Part shown: positions 43,912 to 56,362 of the stretch, piece after piece | Position numbering within the stretch: position 1 is the stretch's first letter | Layout: each line of letters begins with the position of its first letter | DNA from: Acanthosoma haemorrhoidale | Lineage: Eukaryota; Arthropoda; Insecta; Hemiptera; Acanthosomatidae | Length of the DNA stretch: 64,000 bases | Reading direction: 5' to 3' | NCBI GenBank assembly: GCA_930367205.1 | Contig: OV884009.1 | Location: forward strand, 120,851,454 to 120,915,453 | The notes under the pieces: generated by a model | Told to the model about the DNA's origin: nothing | The model's database searches: none | The model's input: only the letters and a program-made list of their open reading frames with translations | Position numbers and translations under genes: made by a program

Positions 43912-45590
43912 ATAACCAAGACTGGACTAGCAGGCGGACAAGCTAAAGGTGTGACAGATGCTATAGCAGCAAAGAGTCATCCAAAGAGGAGAGTGCCCAT
44001 TCCGAGCTGTGGGGAGACACGAGGTGAGTGGAGGGAACCCTTGGAAGGGGGTCGTCGGGAGCAGAGGTTGTAGCGGGACGTTCTCAGGCAGATTAAGGGT
44101 ACGATGATGGGCAGGGCAACCAAACGCAGGAGGAAGGGATTGCCATTAATAGTGTTAGGAGCGGGAGGAATACGAGGTTCCCCGTGGCGAAGTGGGGGGC
44201 TTGAGTTTGAAATTCTTAGTGGACACAGGGAGTACTTATTCGCTGATTAGCAAAAGAGGGGCGCAAAGACTAGGCATTTGGGAGGGCCCAAAACAATGTG
44301 ACTTTGTAGTTTCCACTGTTAGCGGGAAATGACAAACAAAGGGCAAGACCTAATTGAACCTGACCGAACTGGTGAAACGCAGTAAATCTTCTGGAGGAGA
44401 GAATACCAACGACCAGAACCTATGGAGGTTAACACTCAAGAATTGAGGAAGAGACGGGGGAATAACACCTGGGGAGAGTGGATCATAAGGAGATGAGTCA
44501 TCAGGAACTGAAGAAGGAGCAAGGCGCAGCAGAAACAGGAGACAGACAGGGCAGAAGGACGCGTCACACAGATGGGAGCAATGTGCTGAAGCCTGAGGAT
44601 GGTGTCAGCAGAGAGGGACCGCATCCTAAGATGTAATGCAATTTGGGAGAGGATGTTGCCAATTATTAAATTCAGGAAGAAGGAGAGGTGTCTAGTGGAC
44701 ATGGGAAGCACTAACACCATCATATCTTGCAGTACGCTAGAGAGGTTGGGTGGAGGAGAGGGAGCATACCAGATCATGGTATGTAATTGTGTAATGTTAA
44801 GGGGAGGTGGATACTTTCACGTGGCGCAGGTTCAAATGGGTCACTATTATTGACACTTTCAGTAAGGTAGCTACGGCTTATGAAGTGCATGATAAGTCCT
44901 TGGATGCAATATTGAAAACACTCAACCTATGGTTCCAGTTCAACAGCATGCCGGAGCAGATTTCCTTGAATGGGGGGTCACAAATTTGATAACGAAAAAG
45001 TGCGTGTGGAGTTGTCGAAACGCAACGTAACATGGCATGTGAATACCCCAGCCACCCTAAAAGCTGGGGAGCCATCGAGCACTTACACAGAACCATTAGT
45101 GACCACCTACAGGTGGACAAGGGACTTCAGGTGAATATAGCGATGCTGATGGCGGTGGCGGCTTATTACCACTCAATACTTGCGACATTAGGGCTTGAGC
45201 CGTTTGAAACCTTGTTCGGCTTACGCGCGCGAGAGCGCGAAACTGGTCTGAGACGGTGGTGGACAAGGGGATGGCGGATCAACTAGTAAATGCCCACATA
45301 CATCTGGGTAAAACTTGGCGGACCGTACGTGACCAGATCATGAATGAAAAATCCAGGCGCATCGCGAAAGTGAATTTGAAGGTATGGGATAGGATGGACC
45401 AGTGTCAATTGGAACTGTTGCATACCGCAAACTCGTATCTACCCTATCCAAGGAACCAGTCGGGTACGAGGGCCCCTTCAGGTTTATTGTCATTAGGGAA
45501 CATTTCCTTTTTACCTAGTGATCGTTGAAAGTATGACCTCGCCCACTAAACGGAGAACCATGCATATCGAGCAATTAAAACTCCCACCAT
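43910..45590 (+). pseudogene. Ty3/gypsy gag-pol remnant
   Basis: A frame near 44190 reads FEILVDTGSTYSLI, an intact retropepsin active-site motif. Near 44690 a second, changed form CLVDMGSTNTIIS occurs. No reverse transcriptase is present. Integrase follows from 44815: WVTIIDTFSKVATAYEV, then SMPEQISLNGG (the Asp of 'D.G' has become Asn), and, after shifts, HPKSWGAIEHLHRTISDHL. A purine tract AAGGAGGGGAAGGGG at about 45588-45604 precedes LTR-like sequence. The element is deleted through RT and RNase H and full of stops. Confidence 0.7.
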
Positions 45591-45604
45591 AAGGAGGGGA
45601 AGGG

Positions 45605-45870
45605 GTCCAGTGCGGATAGACTCTCGAGGTGTGCTCTCGCTCTTAAACGGAGTGTTCAATTTTGTATTATTTAGACTGTAAGTATTATCTGTGTAAGCTC
45701 TCTGTTTATTTTCTTTTTACTATGACAATGTGTTTTTATTTTTGTTATTCTCGGCAGCGCCGGATCCATACCAGAAATAATTTTTTTTTTTGTGTGTGTT
45801 TTGTTTGTTTTATTATCATCTGTTCTCTATTGTAGGAGGTGTCGAGCGGATTATACCGTCACAAACATAG
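45605..45870 (+). repeat. Probable 3' LTR of the gypsy remnant
   Basis: It follows the purine tract that usually primes plus-strand synthesis, and contains GC-rich starts, T-rich middle and ends near GTCACAAACA. No second copy is in the window for comparison. Confidence 0.4.
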
Positions 45871-47837
45871 AATGTTTGTTTTTCTAGGTTGAAAAAGGAG
45901 AGATGTTAAATGAAATGAGATTCAGGTGGGAATAAGTTCACTTTCAAAGCAAATGAGGAAATCACACAAGGCGTTTTTAAAAACCCAAATGAAGAAGTAT
46001 GAATGAAGCAAACATTATCTACTACTACAGTGAAACATGATGAAGTTAATGGAAATTTCAAGCAGTCCATCAAATGGGCTATGGAGAGAAAGATGTACAA
46101 TGGCAGCATTTTCTTTTTCTCCAGCAGCTACTAAAAATGCTAATTATTAAATCAAATTAACATCTATTTTAAGTTTTGTTTTTACAAAAAGTAAAAGTGT
46201 TTTCTCAAAATAAAATGCATATGAACACATTAAATACATGTATAATAGATATGTACTATATATACGTATTACGGACTTTTTTAAAAATATTTTAATATAC
46301 ATAGGGACATTTATAATTTTAATAGATATTTATACATATATTTTGTACTACAAACAATAAAAAGTATGTATATTGTTTATTTCCCCCCCAACCTCTATGA
46401 TCAGAATTGTCCATTCAGAACACCCTCTAGCAACAATTAGTTCAGTTTAGCGAAATTGCACTGTATTTACTATTAACTTAATGCTATATAATAGGCTAAC
46501 TTTATTAAGTTAGAACCAATAAGTAACTGCTACTAATCTAAGTTCTGCCCCAACTAGTGGGTGATTGCATGCAATAGTTTATTAAGTGAACATCACTGTC
46601 ACAAGCAAAAACATAGAAATATTCCTATGAAGATAATAGCGACACTCGAAATGGAAATGGGGCTGCTGGAACTAATAAATAACATTAAATATTTTAGATT
46701 TCCAGGACTAGTGTTCGTGCAAAGATAGCTCATAGGTCAAGTGCCTGACCAGAAATTATGGATGCCCCGAGTTCAAGATGCAACGAGTCAAGTCAAAACA
46801 ATGTATCTTAGGCTAATAATTAATAGAAATAGATAATAACTATTAACTATCAACTAATAGTTAATAATGATTTCTAACAGGTTACTTTAAGCAATTAGGC
46901 TGCATATTTCAAAAATCAAATGCCAATAAAAATATTCGAGGTTTTACAATCCTTGCATATTATAAAATGAAATGAAACAATTAAGTTCAATTTGACAATT
47001 AAAAAAAAATTTATTGGTGGTGGTTTAGTTGTCACTGTTACATCAACAATTCAAAACTGGCAGTTTGGATGGGAAATCAAAATGTTCAATCCAGAAACAA
47101 TACTAATACACAGTTAATTTTAAGGGTTTCGTTGTTTTTTACCACAAAGTAAAATAATAAAACACTACGATACTCCTTGGTGGAATAATCATAATTGGGA
47201 TAACTGAGAATATATGTCAATAACTTTTAAATTGTTTATCGCTGTTTAAACAGCCCGCTAGCCCGTTAATTGTATTTACGGGCAGAAAACAGACGATAAT
47301 GCTAGTAAATTTAATCTAAATGAGAAACCTTCGTTGTCAAAGTTAAAAATAAATTTATTATGTCTAGCTGGGGCACCTGAATTAATATTATTTAAGAACT
47401 TGTAAACATAACTGGTTAAAAAAACGTAAATAAATATCTCCTGTACACAGTAGTTAATATACATAGATACTTATTTATGATGTTTTGGCAAAGAAACTGC
47501 GAACTATCTCAACATTATTATATTTTGAAATATGAATAACAAAATATATTTGAAATACTATTGGAGCACTTGATGTTGTCCAACTTATATCAACTGGTGG
47601 ACATCATACTAATTGATACTTGGATATAATCATTGAACAAGTCTAACTTATTCATTACTTGTATAAGATAGATGAACGTAAACTAAAATATTTACTCTGA
47701 AAGTAATATAACATAGGAACAGTTGGTTTAATATTAATGTCATTAAAAAGTTAAATCATTGTAAGAATATAGTTAAACAAGATATTAAAGAAAAGTCAAA
47801 ATAATTATATATGTGATAATCAGCAAATGATACATAC
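45871..47837. other. AT-rich non-coding stretch (putative first intron)
   Basis: No coding sequence or repeat copy is recognised. Confidence 0.35.
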
Positions 47838-47897
47838 AGCAGATTTGTTGGCTATCCTTAATCCACTACGTCGCCTCATGTTCCTGTCTCTTGTCAT
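47838..47897 (-). CDS. Putative first coding exon (host gene, minus strand)
   Basis: ATG at 47897 (context GAATC before ATGACA) opens 20 codons beginning MTRDRNMRRRSGLRIANKS, ending in phase 0 at the donor GTATGT. An in-frame TAG lies upstream at about 47955, so this is the first available Met. The very basic start could be a nuclear-targeting or DNA/RNA-binding stretch. It joins in phase to the candidate exon at 29566-29683. CG-rich sequence 0.3 kb upstream could be the promoter. Exact transcript start is unknown. Confidence 0.45.
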
Positions 47898-48149
47898 GAT
47901 TCTCCTTAAATACTTAAGTTTCACATACCACACCTGTCCAGAGACTTCATGTTCCTAAACACTTATCACCACTCTAACGCTTTGTTCTTCTTAAAGTAAG
48001 TAAGCGTTAAAAAACTACAAGTCAAGAAGTAATAAAAATGTCCTAGTTCCCACTTACAAAACTACGTACTATAGATTCAAACAAAAATAAAACAAAACCA
48101 AATGCGTGCCGTATAATCTAAAAAAAAAACACAAGACACTTGGTAGTCA

Positions 48150-48260
48150 GATCCGAGAGCAGTAACCGAGCGATAGAATAACGAACAGCACCATCGACCG
48201 CGTACGCATGCGTACAGTTATACACACAGTTTCACCAAAGAGACCAACTAAGTCAGCTGT
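48150..48260 (-). promoter_or_regulatory. Possible promoter-proximal CG-rich patch
   Basis: In otherwise AT-rich DNA this patch holds a perfect 14-base palindrome GTACGCATGCGTAC (48202-48215) and several CG dinucleotides. The core resembles the palindromic GCATGC-centred sites of NRF-1/Ewg-type factors. It lies about 300 bases upstream of the putative start codon at 47897. Function is inferred from position and motif. Confidence 0.3.
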
Positions 48261-48864
48261 TCGTTGCTTAGTAACAAATATTAGTCTCACAGTGTCTTCA
48301 TTTGTATTGAGTGAATATTACCTTCAAGACACAAATAAACTATACTTTTAATGAATTATAACAAAAACATACATAATTGGCCGATAGAGGATTTATACGG
48401 CCATGTTTGGAACTACAGCCCATTTCAGCACAGTTTCCAACTTTTCAGCGCTTTACTCGTTGCAGGACCCGCGATCAAACTTACTATTTTCTTTTTATAA
48501 ACCTTAATTCACCATTGGAACATTATTTTTTTTAACATGAAAATCAAAACTGATTCTGAAAAGAATCTATGTTTTGATTTAATGTCGCAGTTAAAGCTTT
48601 TCTATAAAAGGGCAAAATTTGAAAGACAGACAACCATGGCGAAGAGCCTTAATTGTGTTTACAAATTAGTTCCCAATCTTTAGGCTAACATAATTTTACT
48701 TATTAAGACATGATTCAGTACAAATAATAGGATAGAGAAAAAAAAATATTCCAGGACTTAGCCCCTTATGAATAACATTAATTAATGTTCAGATTGTCAA
48801 GGAAAAATTATTTGAATCAATTAATGTTTATGTACATGGCAACACTGTCAGTATTTATATCGTG
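48261..48864. other. Non-coding stretch
   Basis: AT-rich sequence upstream of the putative gene start. No gene or repeat copy is recognised. Confidence 0.35.
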
Positions 48865-49729
48865 TGTCGGGTTAATTGTGTCCCCACGGTGGGAAGAAGA
48901 CGCCCGCCGCGGGCTAGGATCACTACAACACTAGCCGCTGTCCGACGAGTGCCAATAAAGAGATAAAATGGGTAGACCTGGGTTTGACCTGTAGTTGCTG
49001 GCGGCCTAGTGGGCGGGCAGCTTTATTCGTATTCATCTGACTCGATAAGATCTTAGAAGGTGTGCCCCGACAGTGCACTATGTTCAGGACAAGAGGAACT
49101 GGGTAGGTTTTATAGGTAGTTTTGTGGTCTTGGAATGACCACGAATTCACACACGGTATCTAAGGGTAGGCGAAAACCGTCCGGATCCCAAAGGCGAGTG
49201 TGAACCGGAGAAAAGCAGACTGGATTGCCGTGGGAGACGCTACTAGGTAAAGTTTGTAGGGCCACGACAACCGTCGTCCGCGAGGGAGAGGTCTCTCCCA
49301 AGGAGGTGCTAGTTTTAGCGAGACGGTGGCAGAGATTCCCTATACACTAGAAAGGTGTGAGGTCTGACAACGCCGGACTAAAACATAGCGAGGCTAGGAG
49401 AGAGAGATATGCAGAAGTAGTTTAATGAGGAGACCATGGTTTGAGTAGATCAGCAAGCGCCAGTGCAGAGAGAGAGAAGTGTTCCAAGTGATGGTCCTGT
49501 TCGTTCTATGGTCTGCCCTACCCTAAGGCAGTGCGGTTATATAGGCAGCCAGCCGTGGTGGGGATGGCTCCCCACATGTGGCTGGTTCCCCCACTAAATC
49601 TCCCCTCTCTCTGACTGACGTCATAATCTTTAAAAATTAATCTTAAAAATATGGAAACATAGTTAGATATTTTCTGGGCTGAGAATAGGGGAACTTCTAA
49701 TTATTCGTAATTAAGAGGTGGCCACAACA
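48865..49729 (+). repeat. Putative LTR (family B), copy 2
   Basis: It matches 5287-6108 except for the first 190 bases, starts TGTCGGG and ends GGCCACAACA. GGTTATATAGGC near 49532 is the TATA-like region. Directly after it a copia-type pol remnant begins in the same orientation, but without primer site or gag. Either the LTR landed in the copia remnant, or the intervening part was deleted. Confidence 0.6.
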
Positions 49730-49734
49730 TGCTC

Positions 49735-50690
49735 CTTTCCATGTGACAAATGATAATACATTGGTCTTAAATAAACGACTTCAGCAGATATCGCCCAAAC
49801 TGATGATCAAATGATAGCAAACTTACTGGGTTATATTTTGTTTCAAACTTAAAGACGTTTTATATGTGCCAGACCTTGCTATGAATCTAATTTCACTTAA
49901 AAAAGAATGGTGGAGTTGTAAATTTTCATCAGGAAATTGTTGAGATAGATAAAATCAGTATTCTAGGAAAAAAGAATTCCGAAGTCCTATTTGAAATTCT
50001 TTGTCACTTTCAAAGACTAATGTATTCATACTGCAAAATACGGTACATCTTGGACTCAAAAAACATGAAAATGCTAACGAAGTATCTTTAGGTTTGAATA
50101 TCCACTCAAAACCGATTCTCAGTGTGAAATATGTCCCTATTGCAAACATAACAGAATTCCTTTTTCAACAGGAAGGACAAGAGCATCTAGCCCTCTAGAA
50201 ATTCTGCATATGGATATATGTGGTCTACTTGAAACGACACAGGATACTACAAGTATTTTGTTATTATTTTGGATGCCTAGACTCATTTTCTCTATATTTA
50301 CCTCCTCACTGAGAAATCTGAGCTGGTTGACGCATTAAAAACGTACACAGGGGATGTTGAAGTGAAGTCGAACCTGAAATCGCATCAAATACGCTGGGAT
50401 AATGCTGGGGAAAACAGCTCATTGAAAGCTTGGTCTTAACATAAAGGAATCAAGATGGACTACTCTTCTCCATACACTCCTCAACTTAAAGGAAAGACAG
50501 AAAGCTTGAATAGAATATTGCTTGAAAAAGTAAGAGCTTTGCTCTTTGAATCAGGCTTATCCAATAAAATATGGGATGATGCTCTTTATGCAGCTAAACA
50601 TTTGTTAAATAGAAGCTCAACGCAGACATTAACCGATAAGACACCTTTTGAAATGTGGTTCAATAAAAATCCTGCTTTGTCAAGATAAAA
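49735..50690 (+). pseudogene. Ty1/copia pol remnant (protease end to integrase)
   Basis: Frames give a post-protease stretch ending VLYVPDLAMNLISLKK (about 49865-49905, with shifts), a pre-integrase region with LHMDICGL (about 50205), then the integrase core with KSELVDA, SLKAWS and MDYSSPYTPQLKGKTESLNR (50455), where the conserved Glu of the core is kept. It continues KVRALLFESGLSNKIWDDAL and ends TPFEMWFNKNPALSR at a stop. GAG and reverse transcriptase are absent. It is older than the copia at 59 kb. Confidence 0.8.
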
Positions 50691-51234
50691 TCCAGAAAAT
50701 ATAATATAATGAATGAATCGTGCCCAGTCTCTTTGGATGGCTAGCTTGTTGGAATAGAAGCTCTTAGAAGATATGTACGGATGAAGCATGGCGGATAGTA
50801 GGAGGTAGAGAATTCCAGAGGGTAGTGCAGGAAACCAGATAATTTTTTTGGAAGGCAATCTATAACAGTAAATTTCACTCCCGCCAATCTTTATCAACTT
50901 GCTGTGATTTTATCTAGTTAGCAATGAAACATCTGTTGTAACTAAGTACAGAATAAAGATTGTTATGCTTATAATTTTATTCTATCAAGGAACACTGGTT
51001 CAAGCTTTGAATCCAATGATTTTTAATGGACCGTGATTGCTGAAATAATCCTCTTCGGTGAGATTTGTAAACGTATAAAATGAAACAAAGTAAAATAAAT
51101 AAATGTAAACTATAATGTGAAAATTACCCTTCGATCAAGATTCAAAGTGAATGCGTAAAACACTTGGTTTTTCGGTAAAAAAATGCACTTCGCACTAAGA
51201 AAAAAAAAAACTAAGAATCATTACACTGAAAATT
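50691..51234. other. Non-coding stretch
   Basis: No gene or repeat copy is recognised between the copia and LINE remnants. Confidence 0.35.
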
Positions 51235-52440
51235 CTTTATTATTATAAAATTACAATCTGCCTTATTGGGAAATAAATAATTGTGATAAATCTTCTCACT
51301 CATGCCATATTTACAATTTTCATTCACACAGTATTTACAATTAACCCAGAGACCTCCCAAATCCGCATAGTTGTCACCTCCCTCACATGCGAAAGAGGAA
51401 ACGGAGTCTTCGGAAGTCCCCCACGCTCGACTGTTAGCCGCGTCACCGGATACGAGCCAGTGGAGCCTGACCAAGACTGTGAGATTCACAGACACTCAGG
51501 ACATGATTGGAGAAACTGGCCATTGCCCGGACTACCACTGTCACGTATTTATAGCATGTCAAGAGGCCACTGCCACTTTAGTATCCGAGGAGGTTATAGG
51601 GATGAGTGAAGCTATGCTAGAGGATTAGGGTGGTTGGATAGTTTACAATGGAATCTCATGAAGGGATGATTTAACGAATATATGGTATATTAAGATCGTT
51701 ATGACGGGTTTTGTTGCTGACGTAATCAGGGGCATTAACTATTGTTCTCAGGACTTTTGATTGAAAGGTTAGGATAAACGTGATGTTCGACATTTTTGAT
51801 GTCCCTCATAGCTCAATTCCGTATTTCCAGATTGGCTTAGGTATAACCTTGTAGAATAGTAATCGATTTTCTTTTGAGAGATGGGATGTCCTTCGAAGTA
51901 ATCTGTGCAGTTGTCCAAAGCGTATGTTTAGTTTTAGTCTTTTTAGCCTCGTGGGTTCCATGTCAGCATTTTCTGATTTTTGCTGAGATGGATGACTAAA
52001 AACCGTACTGTGTTGGATACAGTAAGAGGAATGGAATTAAAAGAAACTAGTGGACAGGACTTACGGCCGAGGGTAAAGGTAATGTTGGCACATTTTGCTT
52101 CATTTGATTCACTTTGATCCACCATTGGTTGCGCCGATCTCATCAAGGTGTTTTTGAATATGGGATAATATATCGGGATCTGGGTGGGATGACAGGACTG
52201 CAGTGTCATCTGCAAATGTTGCCAAGAAGGTATTGGGAGTAGAAGGGACATTAGCGAACTCAGGACACTGCCTTGTGGAACTCCTGCGTTTATGGGATAG
52301 TAGTTATAATATTCTAAACCTCAGCGGACTTGCAAGGAGTTGTTGGAATGGTAGGACTGTAGGATTAGGAAAAAGGTCTGCGGTGAGTATCTTTTGAGCC
52401 TGTAAAGAAAACCTTTCGAGCGTGCAAAACCCTATCAACA
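51235..52440 (-). pseudogene. Second copy of the 40.9-kb LINE, decayed
   Basis: The plus-strand sequence AAAATTACAATCTGCC and much of what follows match 40873 onwards, with the same order of features to about 52440. Minus frames hold NEAKCANITFTLGRKSCPLV and related pieces, but the catalytic FADD region is broken by shifts. The copy lacks part of the thumb and has no visible target duplication. Confidence 0.8.
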
Positions 52441-52951
52441 GCTTGATCTATAGGGAAGTGTGTGTCAGGTGATAGCACAATTGATCATTGATTGTAGCAA
52501 TAACTAAGAATGAAAACTAGAAATGATACGAAGCGGTCAACTAGAAATGGGATGGCGTTTTCAACGAGAGTATAGTTGCATCTATGGAAAGATAGGACAA
52601 GAAGAGGAGGGGGAGTCAAGAGGTTATAACGCATGGTGCCAGAATCTAAATTTAAAACAATCTCATTCAGTTGCTACAATGACGCCACGATTTTTAACGA
52701 GCTGGTAAACAACATTAGAAACAAACAAAAAGTTCACATCGGCGTGAACATTATGTGTAGCATATGTGTGCTTATTGAATATAATTCTTGGAATAATATA
52801 ACTCCTGGAAACTCATAGTTATATCAATAGGCGACGAGGTAAGGAAAAAGTGGTTTTAATAAATTCTAATGGATCAACAATAATTCCAAATTTCTCAAAC
52901 TAAAAAAAACCTTTTTTGACAGCATCACATCAAAGTTTCAAGCTAGTCCTC
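52441..52951. other. Non-coding stretch
   Basis: No gene or repeat copy is recognised. Confidence 0.3.
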
Positions 52952-53101
52952 TGTTGTACAGTAGCAACACTGACTAATATAAAAAAGAAGAAAGTTTTCA
53001 GCGGGTATAGTGGGTCTCCGCATGTTTACACACCAGTATGGTTATCTGATTATTAATAATAAATAAATTATTTATTCTGAGTATATTACAATAAAGCAAC
53101 A
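52952..53101 (+). repeat. Probable 5' LTR of Mag-like gypsy
   Basis: A 150-bp segment starts TGTTGTACAGTAGCAACAC and ends AAAGCAACA, followed at once by TGGTGTCAGAAG, a primer-site sequence seen in Mag/CsRn1-type gypsy elements. No second copy is found, so the left edge is inferred from TG and length. Confidence 0.55.
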
Positions 53102-53138
53102 TGGTGTCAGAAGAAATATAGACGAAGACAAGATAATT

Positions 53139-54595
53139 ATGAATTTGCCGGCCCCGATCCAGTTCGAGGCAAACGGAGATATTGTAGAAAGCTGGATTTT
53201 GTTGAAACAATCTGGGAAGAATTATGAATTGGTGACTGATCTCGACAAGAAAGAGGATATGAAAAGAGCGGCAATTTTTAAAAGAGTCATCAGATTGGAA
53301 GGTATGCGATTAACACAGCAAATAGGTGCAGATAACGATACTCCAGTAGACAAAATAATAAAGCAATTGGATGAGGAGATTATAACCAAGAAAAACATCG
53401 TACATGAAAAGTAAGTTTTTTTCGACTGTACAAGATGAACAATTGGATTATAGTAATTTTATTCGGATCTTAAAAGGAGAGCTAAAGATTAACAAGATGA
53501 AATGATAAGGGATCGGTTTGTAGTAGGAATACAAGATAATGATTTTAGGAAAATACTGTTAAGACAGAGGGATTAGACTCTTCAGAAAGTAATCGATAAA
53601 GCGATGGCAGTTCAGGGAACTGCAAAACAATTGAAACAAAATGAAAATTGATTCTTAATTCGAAGATGAGCTTTCAATAAATTTGATGTAGATAAATCGA
53701 TAAAAAATAAATAAAAACAGAATGGGAGGTAACTTGGGAACCTGTAGATATTGTGGGGGGAAATATCCATTTATGAAAGAAAAGTGAGCAGGGTGTGGTA
53801 AAAGAGTTTAAAATGTTCAAAATTCAACCATTTAAAAAAAATATGTTAAAAAATTAGAAAATAAGTTAGATAGCACCAGTAAAACGGACAGTGTCCTTAG
53901 TGTTGCAACTTCAAGGAGAGCACAAAAATTATTGACAGATGGAAAAGTTAAGGGTAATTCTTCAAGTTAAAATAGATACTGGAGCGATCTGCAATGTAAT
54001 TGGTTGGAAGCACATATGTAAATTGAATCTAGATTAACAGGTGAGTCAAAGCCTCGACAAAATAACATGTATAACAAATACTAATAGAGAGAAGAAGATG
54101 GTTGATGGTGAGTATATCTTAGAAATGGGAATGAAAAATAACACATATAAAGTAAAGTTGTATGTAAATGCTAGCAAAAGCAAAACTTTTCACTGAGCTC
54201 GATACAAACAGTGGATTCCATAAAATAAAGTTACATCCAGATTCTCAAGAATTGACCACTTTTTGTGCACCTTATGGGAGATAATTGCTTTAAACGTTGC
54301 CCATTTCGTCTATCGGAACTACCCTGATAATTCCAAAGAAGAATGTTTCAAATTATGGAAGACATATAAGGTTTTCTTGCCATTGCCGATGATAAGGTGT
54401 TTGGCGCAGGAGATAACAGTGGAAGAAGCTTTAAGAGACCATGATAAAAATTTGGAGAAAGTATCAAAGGGGGCAGAACAGAGAAATTTGAAGTTAAATA
54501 AGAAGAAATGTATATTAATAATAAGTATACTAGGAGCTGGCATCGGATCGATTCAACAGAATGACATAAGGCTAAGAACTGACCACCAAAAGTAA
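53139..54595 (+). pseudogene. Mag-like Ty3/gypsy gag-pol remnant
   Basis: The gag starts at ATG 53139, MNLPAPIQFEANGDIVESWI, and stays open to 53411. After shifts, gag continues with EMIRDRFVVGIQDNDFRKIL (about 53500), a degraded zinc knuckle (CRYCGGKYPFMKEK, about 53740), protease VKIDTGAICNVIG (about 53965) and reverse transcriptase FTELDTNSGFHKIKLHPDSQ (about 54200), then TVEEALRDHDKNLEKV (about 54420). The polymerase catalytic pair falls in a shifted stretch near 54395. Everything after the palm is lost at about 54600. Confidence 0.75.
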
Positions 54596-54747
54596 CTTCA
54601 TTTCCAGAACTGACGACCTCAAAGACCCTACATGTGTGTGGTACATTTAACAAAAAGATTTACGATTGAAACTAAGCCCCAAAATTGTAGCAAGCCAGCC
54701 TGAAACCGATTTCGAGTTAACAGAGGATGTGAGTGGTTGTAACTTGT

Positions 54748-54748
<1 letters not shown>

Positions 54749-54824
<76 letters not shown>
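54749..54824. repeat. (CT)n microsatellite
   Basis: About 38 CT dinucleotides in a row. The minus-strand Arg-Glu ORF across it is an artefact of the repeat. Confidence 0.97.
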
Positions 54825-54827
<3 letters not shown>

Positions 54828-55916
54828 CATTTACTGACCTCTCAGAGTGGTTAAAATTTACTCCTCTTATGCTTGCTTACATTTAACTGAAGGGATTACA
54901 ATTTAAACTGAATACGAAATACATATCCACTTCCGCATATCGTATATATACATATAAAAGCGCATATCGTAGCTACATTTTATATAATTTGTGAGATTTA
55001 CAAGAATTTAACTATGGTAAGCTGATGTACAGAATACAAGGTGTATGAACAGAGAAACTGATACTAAGCTAAATCTAAATAAACTAACTTTAGCTAATTT
55101 CCCCGAACAGCCAGATGCTGTCGAAGCAGGAATGGAGGATTTATTATGAAGTACAAGCAAAACACTGGTGCATAAGTTAAGGTTAGGACATCGTAGGCAG
55201 CCAGCCTAATCCTCAAGTCATCGGGATGTAAACATCCCGAATGTATTTAGAGAGGCTTTAGAAGGCTCAATAAAAACAGTCTTGTGACTACTCTCGATCT
55301 GTGATTACGTTCAACCTCTTTCCTTTTCCCTTCAAGTTTTTCGTTGACGATCATTAACTTATACAAATATTAACAGTAATGTTACTACATACTGGGTGGG
55401 ATGTTTAAGGATGAGTGTCTGGGAAACAATCGTCGGGGGACAAGTGGGGTCTGGGGCTAAAGCCAAGGGTAGTTCTGGGAATTGGGATGTAGATCTTGAA
55501 AGGATGCGGTTGCTTACTTAAAAATATCAGTGACTTCCATAGGTCACGAGGCAGGTATACACTAGAAGGGGGTTGCTTCTACTTTTAGCATTATATATAA
55601 TATTAGCATTACAATATTCTTAGTATATATAACTTCTCCCGTTTTTAATCCCTGAACTCCCGGGGAGGATGGTGATATTAAGAAACAACATGTTTTATAA
55701 ACAATACATTAGTTTCTAAATAGATTTTTCTCAATTTAGTTATAAATGATTTCCTTAGTATCTAACTTAATAATAGAGGAGAAGGGTAAGTGTATAGGAA
55801 AGGTACTATTGCTTACAATGAATACATAAGATAAATTAAAAGTTAAATATACATCTATAAAATCGTAATACTGAATGAAAGGAGTAGGAGTTAAATACTC
55901 CTAAATACATTCATCT
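54825..55916. other. Non-coding stretch, LTR-like features
   Basis: No gene is seen. Around 55160-55350 an AATAAA followed by a T/C-rich stretch (CCTCTTTCCTTTTCCC) is LTR-like, but no partner copy or element end can be tied to it. Confidence 0.3.
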
Positions 55917-56284
55917 AAGTTTTTATGCAATGTGTTAGATATGCAATCATTGCTAATATTCTTAATGTTAATACAAAATGAGTTGGATTTTATATAGTTA
56001 CATGTTCCAACAAAGGTTTCTTGTATATTGTACAGAATTAAATTGTTTGGTACTATAGTGGTTATTCCATTAATGCCATTTCGTACAGGCGCAGGTATAA
56101 GATAGATTGAACTTAGTTGTGGGCCCTTTCTTTGGTAATTGTATGATGTAATGAATGAGTCCGTTTCGTGTGAACTACATTCACTCTGTGTGTATGAAAA
56201 ATCTGTGTGTACTTTTATTATTTTGTTTCCCTTGTCAGTAAAAGGTATAACAGGTTTGTGTCTGTGTTCGTCTTGTTCTTGTTA
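55917..56284 (-). pseudogene. Open stretch downstream of gypsy integrase, env-like position
   Basis: On the minus strand a frame stays open for about 122 codons, from a stop at about 56285 to a TAG at 55917, without an initial Met. It starts QEQDEHRHKPVIPFTDKGNK, contains five Cys (for example SECSSHETDSF and GTCNYIKSNSFC) and lies directly after integrase, where errantiviruses keep an envelope-type gene. No cleavage site or membrane segment is seen. Assignment to envelope is by position only. Confidence 0.35.
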
Positions 56285-56362
56285 TTCGTTTTTTATTCGT
56301 CGTTAGGATTTGTCTTTTTCTATTTCGGGGTCTTCTAGATTTTTATTCAGTTTGTCGGTTCT

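Noticed and set aside
46100..47800. Short ORFs in the AT-rich stretch
   Set aside because: They are short and low-complexity, with no family motif or splice-border support.
54628..54828. Minus-strand ORF of repeated Arg-Glu
   Set aside because: It is only the (CT)n microsatellite read in one frame.
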